Both the position numbers and the translations under genes were made by a program. Below, one piece after another: positions 24,663-33,467 of a stretch of 64,000 bases of DNA. Each line of letters starts with the position of its first letter. Position 1 is the stretch's first letter. Source of the stretch: Methylobacterium radiodurans (GTDB lineage: Bacteria; Pseudomonadota; Alphaproteobacteria; Rhizobiales; Beijerinckiaceae); contig NZ_CP029551.1 of NCBI RefSeq assembly GCF_003173735.1, forward strand, positions 1,057,001 through 1,121,000. The letters are read 5' to 3'. Below the pieces are notes generated by a model that was not told the origin of the DNA, searched no databases, and saw only the letters and a list, made by a program, of their open reading frames with translations.

Positions 24663-25849
24663 CTATCGCCCGATCGCCTCGCGGACTTCTTCGACGACCG
24701 CCCTGGCGTCGGCCGGAGAAATGGATGCTTCGGCGGCGACCTTCATGATCTCTGGCTCGCCGGGATTTCGGCTTTCGCCGGCGACGGCGAGATTGTGTTC
24801 GCCGCAGGGTCCCACCGAACAGGTGAGGTCATAGGCGGGAGCGGTCGTCCAGCGCCCGTCGGACGACATCTGGAAGGCGTGGTTTTTGGCGTGGTCATCC
24901 CGGTTGTGGGCGAACACGTTGAATATCATGCGGCGGAAGATCTGCCGGACCTCCTGGACGTCTCGCGTCAGGTTGCCCGCGATTCTCATGAGGAGTCCAT
25001 GGCTCCGGGGAGACGGTGGTCGGCCTCCGCGAGGCCCGACGCCGTGTGCAAGTGGACGCGGCAGGTCTCGGCGTGGTCGAACCTGCTTACGGTAAAATAG
25101 CTCCCCGCCTTCGTCCGGATCAGATCAGCCTCCGGCATGACGACGCCGGCGGCACGTGCCATGAGCGAGTAGGCATACTCCTCAGCACCGATCTCGGCCG
25201 GGTCGTCCCTCGGTCCGAATTTGAGCAGCCAATGCCCGTAGCCGTCGGGCAGACCTTCTCCGGCGTCGTAGCGGACAGTCCGGGTGGACGGATCGAAATT
25301 GATTACGACCTTCGGCCGGGCGCCCCCCCGAACTGCCCTCTGCCTGCCGCAGGGTGTCGACGTCCGCCTCCGGCAGATCGTCTTCGACCTGCCGCGCCTG
25401 GCCTGCCAGCCATTCGAGATCGGCGACGCCTTCCGGCGACTGCTCGTCCAGCGGCATCTCGGGCACCTACCGCAGCGTACTCATCCCCCTGGTCCCGACC
25501 GCGGCCAGCCGGTCCAGCGGCGTCAGGAAGCGATAGTCGTAGCCTCGCTTCCGCAGACTTCCTTCCAGGAGCGCCGTCCTCAGCCATCGGGAAGGCTGTC
25601 GTTGAAGAGACCATGAAGGCCTTCGAACGTCTGTGCCCGAGCCGACGTCACACCAGCCTTGGCCGGGAGGCGGAAGGGCGAGATTGGAAGCGGGGCGCCG
25701 AGGAAACCCCGATCGAACTCGAAGTAGGCCCTCCGTTCATCCTTGTGCCAAGCCAGCCTGCCGAGCGGGCGGCTTCGGTCGCCGATCGCGATCTCGACGC
25801 CGAGGGCGCCGATCTGCAGGAAGGACTCGTTCCGTCGCTTCGCGGTCAT
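24663..25849 (-). pseudogene. hipA: hipA toxin kinase, multiply frameshifted
   Basis: HipA-like serine/threonine kinase toxin, in pieces. Reading leftward in changing frames: N-terminus (LGRLAWHKDERRAYFEFD) to about 25580; TALLEGSLRKRGYDYRFLTP to about 25487; MPLDEQSPEGVADLEWLAGQ to about 25330; ARPKVVINFDPSTRTVRYDA through HWLLKFGPRDDPAEIGAEEY to about 24987; and FNVFAHNRDDHAKNHAFQM (the HxRDDHxKN catalytic loop) to 24663. At least four frame changes prevent a full product. It overlaps the hipB remnant by 3 bases, the usual hipBA order. Confidence 0.75.
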
Positions 25850-26110
25850 CGCCGGCGGCTCCTTGCTCTCTTGAGAGGTTGCGCCATCACCTGTTCGAGC
25901 GTCTCGAACTGCCGGGGTATGAACAGGCTATCGAAACCGCTCTCGGCCTGTAGGGCGCATGCGATGTCGACCGAAGCGCTTGAGGGAGCCCAGGCTCACT
26001 CCCGACCGTTCGGCGAGCGCGTCCTGGGTCAGCTGTTCCCACAGACGGCACTCCTTCGCCCAGGCGGCACCCGACGCCAGGATCTCCGAAGGTGCATTGA
26101 GGGATAACAT
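25846..26110 (-). pseudogene. hipB: hipB-like antitoxin, frameshifted
   Basis: XRE-type HTH antitoxin relative. ATG 26110 gives MLSLNAPSEILASG, then an HTH (LTQDALAERSGVSLGSLKRF). The frame then breaks; the next frame reads VDIACALQAESGFDSLFIPR and QFETLEQVMAQPLKRAR and stops at 25846, overlapping the hipA start. About a dozen codons expected between the two parts are missing, so a deletion probably caused the shift. Two palindromic operators lie at and before its start. Confidence 0.7.
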
Positions 26111-26116
26111 GTTATC
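26103..26116. promoter_or_regulatory. Palindromic operator over hipB start
   Basis: GATAACATGTTATC is a perfect 14-base palindrome covering the hipB ATG (26110-26108). Position and symmetry suit a HipB-type repressor controlling its own gene. Confidence 0.62.
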
Positions 26117-26140
26117 TCCACGGCCCTGGTTAAGCAGATA

Positions 26141-26160
26141 AGAGATAACATATTGTCTCT
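26141..26160. promoter_or_regulatory. Second palindromic operator upstream of hipB
   Basis: AGAGATAACATATTGTCTCT is a near-perfect 20-base palindrome sharing GATAACAT with the site at 26103. Centre-to-centre distance is about 41 bases, close to four helical turns, which favours cooperative binding by repressor dimers. Confidence 0.62.
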
Positions 26161-26256
26161 TGATGAGTATAAACCGACATGTCGAGGCACGTGTCCGCTA
26201 GGGCATCGCGAAGAGTCCGGCGGTCCTAGCAGCGCCAACCACCCGACACGTGATGG

Positions 26257-29200
26257 CTACCAGTTGCGCGACAGCTGGCCCTCTGGCACCGGTCCGCAGA
26301 TGAAGAAGGCCGGGCAGCGAGGGCATGTGTCGGTCCCGGGATCGGTGGGAAACCGGCCGGCGCGGATATGGCGCAGGGCTTCCTCGAGAGACCGCTGCCG
26401 ATTTCGGAGCATCGTCGGCTTCATGCCCACCTCGGAGACCTTGCCGTCGGCAAGGTGGACAAGTTCGGCGACGGCATCCGGATATGCCTGCCGCGTGGCA
26501 AGGGTCAGGATCGCTGCGGCGATATCCGTACCCTCCTTCGACCGCCTGTGCCCCGTCTTCACGCGTCTGAAGCGTCTCCGGCCGTCCGAGTGCATGATGA
26601 GATCGTCGGCGCGAACCCGGATCGCGTCGGCGCCGATCCGGAGGACGACGTCGTCGGTCGTCTCCGGCCGATGCCCGTCCCGCGTCGCTACGAAAAATTC
26701 CAGGAGCGCGCGCGCGTGGACGCCGTACTGGCGGAAGTCGGGATCGGGCAGACCGGCCTCTTCGAGGGCTACCGCCATGGCTCCGTCCAAAGCCGTCGGA
26801 GCGGGGGCGATGCTGCCCTCCACGATGCCGTGGACGACGACCCGCACGGCCTCGTGCATGCGCATGAACGGCGACTCGGTCCGACGTCCCCCGATCCGCA
26901 GCACATGGGTGTAGAAGAAACGGCGCGCGCACGACTCGTAGAGGCCGATCTGCTCGCCCGTGAAGATCATCTCGCCGCCGACGCGCAGGCTGATCACCGC
27001 ATCCTCGACGGAAGCCGCCGGCTTCGGAACGGGCTGCACATGATTTCGGGACAACCCTTCGCCGAGGCGGTCCACGAACCGCGACAGCGCGCGGGCGCCA
27101 CCATCAGATCTTTGGGTCGCCGCGTAGAGGAGGAGTCTATCCCGCGCCCGCGATGCCGCGACATAGAAGAGGCATTCCTGCTCCTCGTCGTGGCCTGCAT
27201 GCAGGGTCTCGATGCCGCCGCGATCGGCCCCCTCGATCATTCCATCCGGGGGCGGGCATGGCGGCGTCTGCGCCGGTCGTGGCAGCGTGTCGGCGTTCAT
27301 CCCCGGCACGTGAACCACCGGGAACTCCAGCCCCTTGGCACCGTGGATGGTCATCAGATGGACGGCGTCCATGGTGCGCGCAGATGCCGGCAATTGCCTC
27401 AGATCGCGATCGTCCCGAAGACGGACCAAGCGCTTGATGCGCTCTAGGAGGCGCGGCACCGGAGCGCCCCGACCGGGCGGTTGAACCCGCAGGAAGTTCA
27501 TCAGCTGCCACACCGCGATGCCTCGCGTGCGGCCAGCGACGTCACCGGCCTCCGACATCTCCGCCGCCAGCCTGGAACGGTCGAGAAGCAGGCTCGCAAG
27601 AATCGTCCAGGGGTGCGACCCGGCATCGAAGCCGGCGCATGCCGCGGCCACCGCCGCGAGCCCCTTCCGGCCGCGCTCCGTCATGCTCGAGCGATCAATC
27701 CAGACGTCCCACTCGCCGGGGAGGCAGGGACTGCGGCGCAACTCGGACAGCGCGGCATCGACATCGGGCATCGACATGGCGAAGCACGGGACGGACGCCA
27801 GTCTCACGATGCCCATTCCCCGCGGATCGCACAGGACCGACAGGAAGGATAGAAGGTCCTTCACCTCGGGCCGCTCGAAGAGACTGCCGAGATAGAGGGC
27901 CGGGATGCCTTGGAGCTCGAGTTCTCGGGCGAAATCCGACAGCTTCTCGTTCCCGGTGCAGAGCACGGCTTGGTCGCCGTAGGAGTATCCCGCCCGGCGC
28001 ATCTCCTCGATCGCTTCCGCGATCTTCTGCGGCAGAGCTTCCTTGCTGTCGACCTTGCGCAGCTCGGGACCCGCACCGCTTCGCCCTCGGCTCGAACTCA
28101 GGCTTCCGCCACCCGTCGGCATTTCCTCGGCGAAGGCAGAGAACGCGCCAACGATCTCGCTCGTCGAACGGTAATTCACCTGCAGCCGTCCCCGGCGCCC
28201 TCCTTCGAAGTCCTCCTTGCCGAAGCGGCTCGTGTTGAACGACGAAGCCCCCCGGAACCGATAGATCGACTGGCGGGCGTCGCCCACGGCCCAGAGATTC
28301 TCTCCCTTGCCACAGAGCGCCTCCAGCAACCGGACACTCGCTCGGTTCACGTCCTGATACTCGTCGACCAGGACATGGGCGCATTGCTTGCGCATGATGT
28401 CGCGGACCTGCTCGTCGTTCTCGAGCAGAACGACCGGCCTCATCACCAGATCGCCGAAATCCAGGCACCCCTCGTCCGCCTTGAGACGCTCGTACGCGGC
28501 GTAGACTTGGGCGACTTCTCCTGCCCTGGCGGCGATCTTCTCGGCGTCGGCCGACGCTGCAGCCGCCGCCATGTCTCGGGCGAGTTCGGCGTATCGCAGC
28601 TCGTCCACCACCTCGTCCTTCGCGCGGGAGATGGCCTTCAACATCTCCGACACGATCCGGGTCGGATCATAGAGGTTGCGGTACTCCTTCAGATCAAAGG
28701 CCGGAAAGCGCTCTTCGAGAAGTTCGACCGCTTCCGCCCGGTCCATGAGCCGCCTTGGTCGGAGCGAAGGAACGAACCGCTTGATCAGGTCGAGCCCGAA
28801 GGAATGGAAGGTGCCGATCTGCATCGCCGCCGCGGCATCTCGATCGACCCGGGCGAGGCGGTCGGCCATTTCCACCGCGGCCTTGTTCGAGAACGTCAGC
28901 AGAAGGATCGAGCGCGGATCGACTTTCTGGTCGAGAAGCCACGAAACACGTCCCGTGAGAGTTTGCGTCTTCCCGGTGCCCGGACCCGCGGCGAGCAGAT
29001 ACGGACCGGAGAAACGTCGTGCGGCAACGCGCTGGCGTGCGTTGAGAGGCGGGGGCGGCAGCCCTTCTTCGGTCTGCGCCTTCGCCGGAACGATCGGGAG
29101 CAGCAGCGCGTCCAAGAGCTGCTGGGCCACCACCTCGAAGGGCATCCCGAACTCGTCGGCGATCGCGGACGCCATCCTGCCATCGACGACATGGAACTTG

Positions 29201-29643
29201 CGGACGACGTGGCGCGGCAGGAGCAGTTCGCGTCCGAAGAGGTCCATCTGGATCTCGCGGCGCTGCTGCCGGTTGTAGCCGATCCTTTCGAAACCCTCGG
29301 GCGAAGGCTCCGATGCACGTGCCGGGTCCATCGGCTCCGCTGGCACTCCCGGCGGCGCCTTGCCGTCACCGAGTTCGGCGTGGCCGATCTCATGAGCGAC
29401 GAGGAAGGCCTGTTCGAACGGGGAGCCCACGTTCTCGTGGACGATCAAGTCGTCGGCAGGCGCGTATGTCGCCCGCGATCGGTCGAGCGTGACCGCACCG
29501 GGCCGAGCCTTCTCGACGTCGATGCCGCGAAGACCGGCCGCGGCTACGGCGAAGGCGTAGGGATCCCTAGGATCGTGACCCGCCGCGACCGTCGCGTCGT
29601 GCAAGGCGGCCGCAGATTGCCGCGCGATCTCGACCGCATCCAT
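26257..29643 (-). CDS. ImmA/IrrE-like peptidase / UvrD-type helicase / RecB-like Fe-S domain fusion
   Basis: 1128 aa. N-terminal metallopeptidase of ImmA/IrrE type with HEIGH at 84-88 and REIQMD near 130. SF1 helicase next: Walker A GPGTGKT at 220-226, TFSNKAA near 250, TFHSFG near 278, DEYQD at 427-431, GDARQSIYRFRG near 454, NYRST at 490, TIHGAKGLEF near 765 and FYVAASRARDRL near 826. The C-terminal domain resembles AddB/RecB nucleases: C905 with C1107, C1110 and C1116 fit a four-Cys iron-sulfur cluster. RADDLI (1011-1016) and RRVKTG (1026-1031) match the nuclease region, but the acid of the D/E-x-K pair is Arg, so cutting activity is doubtful. It starts 1 base after the upstream stop. Confidence 0.88.
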   Translation of the reverse strand: MDAVEIARQSAAALHDATVAAGHDPRDPYAFAVAAAGLRGIDVEKARPGAVTLDRSRATYAPADDLIVHENVGSPFEQAFLVAHEIGHAELGDGKAPPGVPAEPMDPARASEPSPEGFERIGYNRQQRREIQMDLFGRELLLPRHVVRKFHVVDGRMASAIADEFGMPFEVVAQQLLDALLLPIVPAKAQTEEGLPPPPLNARQRVAARRFSGPYLLAAGPGTGKTQTLTGRVSWLLDQKVDPRSILLLTFSNKAAVEMADRLARVDRDAAAAMQIGTFHSFGLDLIKRFVPSLRPRRLMDRAEAVELLEERFPAFDLKEYRNLYDPTRIVSEMLKAISRAKDEVVDELRYAELARDMAAAAASADAEKIAARAGEVAQVYAAYERLKADEGCLDFGDLVMRPVVLLENDEQVRDIMRKQCAHVLVDEYQDVNRASVRLLEALCGKGENLWAVGDARQSIYRFRGASSFNTSRFGKEDFEGGRRGRLQVNYRSTSEIVGAFSAFAEEMPTGGGSLSSSRGRSGAGPELRKVDSKEALPQKIAEAIEEMRRAGYSYGDQAVLCTGNEKLSDFARELELQGIPALYLGSLFERPEVKDLLSFLSVLCDPRGMGIVRLASVPCFAMSMPDVDAALSELRRSPCLPGEWDVWIDRSSMTERGRKGLAAVAAACAGFDAGSHPWTILASLLLDRSRLAAEMSEAGDVAGRTRGIAVWQLMNFLRVQPPGRGAPVPRLLERIKRLVRLRDDRDLRQLPASARTMDAVHLMTIHGAKGLEFPVVHVPGMNADTLPRPAQTPPCPPPDGMIEGADRGGIETLHAGHDEEQECLFYVAASRARDRLLLYAATQRSDGGARALSRFVDRLGEGLSRNHVQPVPKPAASVEDAVISLRVGGEMIFTGEQIGLYESCARRFFYTHVLRIGGRRTESPFMRMHEAVRVVVHGIVEGSIAPAPTALDGAMAVALEEAGLPDPDFRQYGVHARALLEFFVATRDGHRPETTDDVVLRIGADAIRVRADDLIMHSDGRRRFRRVKTGHRRSKEGTDIAAAILTLATRQAYPDAVAELVHLADGKVSEVGMKPTMLRNRQRSLEEALRHIRAGRFPTDPGTDTCPRCPAFFICGPVPEGQLSRNW

Positions 29644-29644
29644 C

Positions 29645-30226
29645 TCAGGCGTCTTCCGACATCAGAGCTTCGAGCCGCTCGCCTCCGACCTCCGCGTCGA
29701 TCAGGACCTGTTCGAAGGTCGCGAGCCCGTCGTTGCCCGGTCGTCCGTCCGATTTGTAGCTGCGTGCTCCGGCGGGAACCGGGCTCCCGAGCAGACCACC
29801 GACGAGTTTGTCGACCGTGACGTCCAAAGCCGCCGCGAGCCTGCCGAGGAACCGACGCGGGACGGAGGAGAGACGGATCCTCCGTTCACGGAACGCAGCG
29901 ATCACCTGTCGAGGGACGTCGAGCTGTCGGGCGATCTCGCGCAGGCGGCCCGTCTCAAGTCCGGCGAAAGGGTCTCCGGCTTCTCCCAGGGCCACGAAAC
30001 GATGGGCCTCGAGCGCGTTCCCGATCAGGCGTTTGTCCACGTCGGACAAGGGCCGTTCGTCCTCGACGAACGTGCGCGACAGCTCGCGCGCGAGATCGAC
30101 GAGATCGCGCGCGAACTGAGGATATCGTGTCAGATAAGTTTCCAGCGTCCGACGATCGTGGTCGGGCTCGACCGAGAAGGCGTCGAGGACGTCGTCCCGG
30201 GATGGCTGCGAGGAAGCGGCGCTCAT
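29645..30226 (-). CDS. HTH-containing regulator, partner of ImmA/IrrE-helicase
   Basis: 193-aa soluble protein. The N-terminus resembles anti-sigma or adaptor helices (TLETYLTRYPQFARDLVDLA). The middle has HTH-like segments: LREIARQLDVPRQVIAAFRE, then a second pair in FLGRLAAALDVTVDKLVGGL, as in XRE-type repressors. The family is not named. The gene overlaps the upstream sigma-like stop by ATGA and is 1 base from the helicase fusion, so all three are coupled. Because ImmA/IrrE peptidases cleave HTH repressors, this is the obvious candidate substrate (inference). The acidic C-terminus ends LEALMSEDA. Confidence 0.72.
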   Translation of the reverse strand: MSAASSQPSRDDVLDAFSVEPDHDRRTLETYLTRYPQFARDLVDLARELSRTFVEDERPLSDVDKRLIGNALEAHRFVALGEAGDPFAGLETGRLREIARQLDVPRQVIAAFRERRIRLSSVPRRFLGRLAAALDVTVDKLVGGLLGSPVPAGARSYKSDGRPGNDGLATFEQVLIDAEVGGERLEALMSEDA

Positions 30227-31023
30227 CGGTCGTCTCCATCCCTCATGAAGCGTTCGATGGCGAGGTATGCCTTGTCGCGATATGTCCTGATGGTCTTCTC
30301 CGAACGCCCTAGAGTCTTGGCGATCGTGACGGCGAACGTCTCGTTCGAGTCGATCGGTATCCCGAGCCGCAGCATCTCGATGATCCTGATTTGTTCCGCA
30401 GGTAGTTCGTCGATCGCTGCGTCTAGCCTCAACCGGTAATTCGTCGACGATTTTTCGGCGACGTCGAACGGATCGTATTCCCCCGCCGCATGCTCGACCT
30501 CCTTCGAAAGCTCGCCGGATTCGTCGTCGTACGACAGGCCGGTCGTCCGATTCTCTTCGCGCCAGACCTTCCTCTCCGCATCCACCCGAAGCCTGCTCAT
30601 CGCGCTTTCGAAGCGGATCTCGAAGAAGTCGAGCTTCTCCGAGTAGAGGTGGTGGTCTTCGGACAGCAGCGTCACGAAGCGGTCGAACATCCGGTCGCGG
30701 ATCTCGCCGGTGCTGTAGGATTCGACTTCGCCACCGGCGCGTTCGGCGTTCGGAAGCCGTTTGAGGACCCGCTTCAGCAGTTGTGCGTACAGTCGGTCGA
30801 AATAGCGGTCTGAGTTGTCGATGCGCGTGCTTCTGACGAAGTAGAGGAGACATTCGGTTTCGACGTATTGCGGATTGCCGCGCGGGATCTCGCAGCGCTC
30901 CACGAGTTCGTCGCGAGACAAGAGGACGAGCTCCTCGAGCTGCGCAGTCGTCTCGGGACGACGCTCGTATGGCTCGCCTGGACCGTGGTCAGCCAGCCGA
31001 CGCTTCCGCAGCGGTGTAATCAA
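30223..31023 (-). CDS. Sigma-70 region-4-like DNA-binding protein
   Basis: 266-aa protein. The C-terminal 70 residues look like sigma region 4: LDAAIDELPAEQIRIIEMLR, then an HTH IAKTLGRSEKTIRTYRDKAY. Upstream helical parts (FDRLYAQLLKRVLKRLP; RDRMFDRFVTLLSED; LDFFEIRFESAMSRLR) may be a degenerate region 2. It could be a divergent sigma factor or a promoter-specific activator for its own operon. It is first in the leftward operon with the HTH protein and the peptidase-helicase. The start at 31023 is the first ATG in frame; GEPYERRPETTAQ follows. Confidence 0.74.
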   Translation of the reverse strand: MITPLRKRRLADHGPGEPYERRPETTAQLEELVLLSRDELVERCEIPRGNPQYVETECLLYFVRSTRIDNSDRYFDRLYAQLLKRVLKRLPNAERAGGEVESYSTGEIRDRMFDRFVTLLSEDHHLYSEKLDFFEIRFESAMSRLRVDAERKVWREENRTTGLSYDDESGELSKEVEHAAGEYDPFDVAEKSSTNYRLRLDAAIDELPAEQIRIIEMLRLGIPIDSNETFAVTIAKTLGRSEKTIRTYRDKAYLAIERFMRDGDDR

Positions 31024-31628
31024 AGCGATGCCCCCCGTGCATCTGCGATCACCGCTCGATCGACGCGGTGTTCTCCGGACTGCGCCGGCTGATGCTGTCT
31101 ACCGATTTCGGTTGCCGGTTTGAACCGAGCACCTCCACGTTCTATGGAGCTGTGCACGCTGAATCGGGCCCGAGCAGGCCGACCGTCGTGCCGACGCGCG
31201 CGATAGGGCCGCGCTCGGCATCGACTTCAACCCCGACTGGATCGGCCTGCAGGGTGCGCGGTGCGCCGTGTCAGGCTGCGCGGTTGGACGGGGTTTGCCT
31301 TCTAGGAATAATATCCTGTTGGCGTGTGGATGGTGCGGCCGGTGTCCGAGGGCCGGACGTGCCGCCGCCCGGCTCGTAGGACCCGGAGTCGAAGCTGCTG
31401 AAGGCGAACATCCGACCGACAGCAGCCACGGTTGCGCTCCCCCATTGGCAGAGGATGCGCGTTGTGATCACCGGCCGATTCCATATCGGGTCCCGCCGGG
31501 TAAGCTGCCTGGAAAGCCGCGAAGGAACCTCGCGGCTTCACCGGCGTCAGGCTATTTGACCTGGACTGTCTCCCGACGCCGGGTCGGCGTCGCATTCCTT
31601 CCTTGCCTGGACGAAACGAGTTGGACCG
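31024..31628. other. Gene-poor spacer between defence-like operon and phosphoesterase
   Basis: About 600 bases with no recognisable frame. It separates the leftward sigma-like operon from the rightward phosphoesterase, so it should hold divergent promoters. No clear operator repeat was found. Confidence 0.4.
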
Positions 31629-32570
31629 ATGCCGGTGGCCGATGAGGCGCTCTACAGGCTGCTCCAGGTTTCGGATCTCCACTTCGGCAACATCCCGGCC
31701 AGACAGTCGACCGCTTCGAGCGCTCCATCTCCGCGCCTGATCGGTTTGAACCCGCTCTTCGACGGGCACTTGGGGCATCACGCTGCGGGCGTTCTGGCAT
31801 TGAACGATTTCCATGCGAGGTTGCGTCGGCAGTGCGAAGGCTTCGACATGGTCGTGACCGGCGACGTCACGGCCAACCGTGCCGTCGGTCAGTTCGATCT
31901 GGCAGGGTGCTTTCTGGGGGCGGGGCCTTCGCAGTTCAGCTTCCAGCTCGGCCGTTCGGATTGGGCGGATACGGGCATCTCGGGCAACCACGACCAGTGG
32001 AACGGAAACAACTCGATGATTGGGGGGCCGACCCCGGGGCCTGGCTCGGCATCTCCCACAACCAATGCCCAGGGTACGGGCCAGGATCCTGCCCGACGAT
32101 ACGATCTTGAAGTTCCTCTTCATCGACACGGACGCCGACGTATCCGCCTCCAGTCCGAACCGCATCCTCGGCCGCGGAGCGTTCCATACGCAGTTACAGG
32201 CTCTGGAAGGACTGCCTCCATCGGAGAACGCGAGATCCGCGTTCTGGTCATGCACCATTCCGTGGTCAGTCCCGTCAAACCAACCCCCGATCCCTCCCGT
32301 CCGGGCGTGGTGCAGATCACGCGTGGCGGAAGACGTCGGATGATGGAGATCGCCGATTTCTCGATGCGGTTGCTGAACCATTTCATCGTCGACAAGTCGA
32401 TATCGGTGGTCCTCTCAGGGCATATGCACGTGGCCCCGTTGTCCGAGATGGTCGCCTCCAACGGTCCCTACACCCGGCGCTACCTGGAAGCCCGCTGCGG
32501 ATCGACGACACAACGCGACAGATTCGAATACAAGGACTTGAAAGGCATGCCGCAGGCCCGCGCGCTTCGC
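31629..32570 (+). pseudogene. Calcineurin-like metallophosphoesterase, frameshifted and truncated
   Basis: ATG 31629 opens LYRLLQVSDLHFGNIPA, then VVTGDVTANRA, then ISGNHDQWNG, metal-binding blocks of calcineurin-like phosphoesterases. Between about 32020 and 32230 the good frame shifts (LPDDTILKFLFIDTDADV, LQALEGLPPSENA). It then returns for IRVLVMHHSVVSP and VVLSGHMHVAPLSEM, the last histidine motif. Two shifts compensate each other, near a G/C run at 32022-32040 and near 32225. The 3' end runs into reversed IS21 transposase sequence. It could be a sequencing artefact at the shifts, but the truncation is real in this sequence. Confidence 0.65.
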
Positions 32571-32574
32571 CCGA

Positions 32575-33325
32575 ACACCTTGCCCGTGTCGTTGCCCCGG
32601 CCCGGGCGCGCGAAGCGGTCGCGGAACAGGTAGTGGCTGACCAGCGCGGTGAAGGCGCGCGTGCGTGCGCGCTGGCCGTCGCCGCAGATCTAGGCCACCG
32701 CGATCCTGGTGTTGTCGTACAGGATCGACAGCGGCACGCCGCCGAAGAAGCCGAAGGCAGCAACGTGCCCGTCGAGGAACGCCTCGGTGGTCTCGCGCGG
32801 ATACGCCCTCACGAAGCAGGCGTCGGAGTGCGGCAGGTCCATGCAGAAGAAGTGGACCTTGCGCTGCACGCCGCCGATCGTGGCCACCGCCTCGCCGAAG
32901 TCGACCTGGGCGTGGCCGGGCGGGTGGGCGAGCGGCACGAAGGTCTCCCGGCCCTGGGCCCGGCAGATCCGCACGTGGTCCTTCACCACCGTGTAGCCGC
33001 CGGCATAGCCGTGCTCGTCGCGCAGCCGCTCGAAGATGCGCTCGGCGGTGTGGCGCTGCTTGACCGGCGCGCTCCGGTCCGCCTCCAGGATCGCCGCGAT
33101 CACCGGCAGCAGGGGCCCAAGCTTCGGCTTCGCGACCGGCTTGGTGCGGGTGTAGCCCGGCGGCAGCGAGAACCGGCACATCTTGGCGATCGTCTCGCGG
33201 CTCAGCCCGAACACACGGGCTGCCTCACGCCGAGAGTTGCCGTCGATGAACACGAACTGTCGAACGGCCGCGTAGACTTCCACGGCGAACATCCTCGGCT
33301 CCTCTCGACAGAGAAGCCTCTCCAC
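32575..33325 (-). pseudogene. istA: IS21-family transposase (istA), nonsense and truncated
   Basis: ATG 33325 gives an IstA-type transposase: HTH near SRREAARVFGLSRETIAKMC and the integrase core (PGHAQVDFGEAVATI with catalytic Asp; LSILYDNTRIAVA with the second Asp). A TAG at 32692-32690 interrupts it after 211 aa, where Lys is expected. The same frame continues FTALVSHYLFRDRFARPGRG and then ends at the phosphoesterase junction, well short of the usual 500 or so residues. No istB is present. Probably inactive. Confidence 0.78.
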
Positions 33326-33372
33326 GGGCCGGCTTTTATACCGGCCGCATCAGCACGGCGCCGACGCTCCAG

Positions 33373-33467
33373 TGGATGGTTTTGTCACCGCCCTACACAC
33401 CGCCAAAGCCTTCCTCTACGCCGCAGCCGTCATCATCCTCATCAGACGCCTCGCCCGCTCAGCCTGA
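33373..33467 (+). pseudogene. IS5-like transposase 3' remnant
   Basis: A frame reading DGFVTALHTAKAFLYAAAVI, then ILIRRLARSA and a TGA at 33467, matches the end of IS5-group transposases, which finish with a helix and RRLAR. Nothing precedes it but the IS21 remnant, so one element has cut into the other. Confidence 0.5.

Noticed and set aside
33330..33360. GGCCGG..CCGGCC inverted repeat before istA
   Set aside because: Six-base arms of GC-only sequence are common by chance here and no partner end was found.
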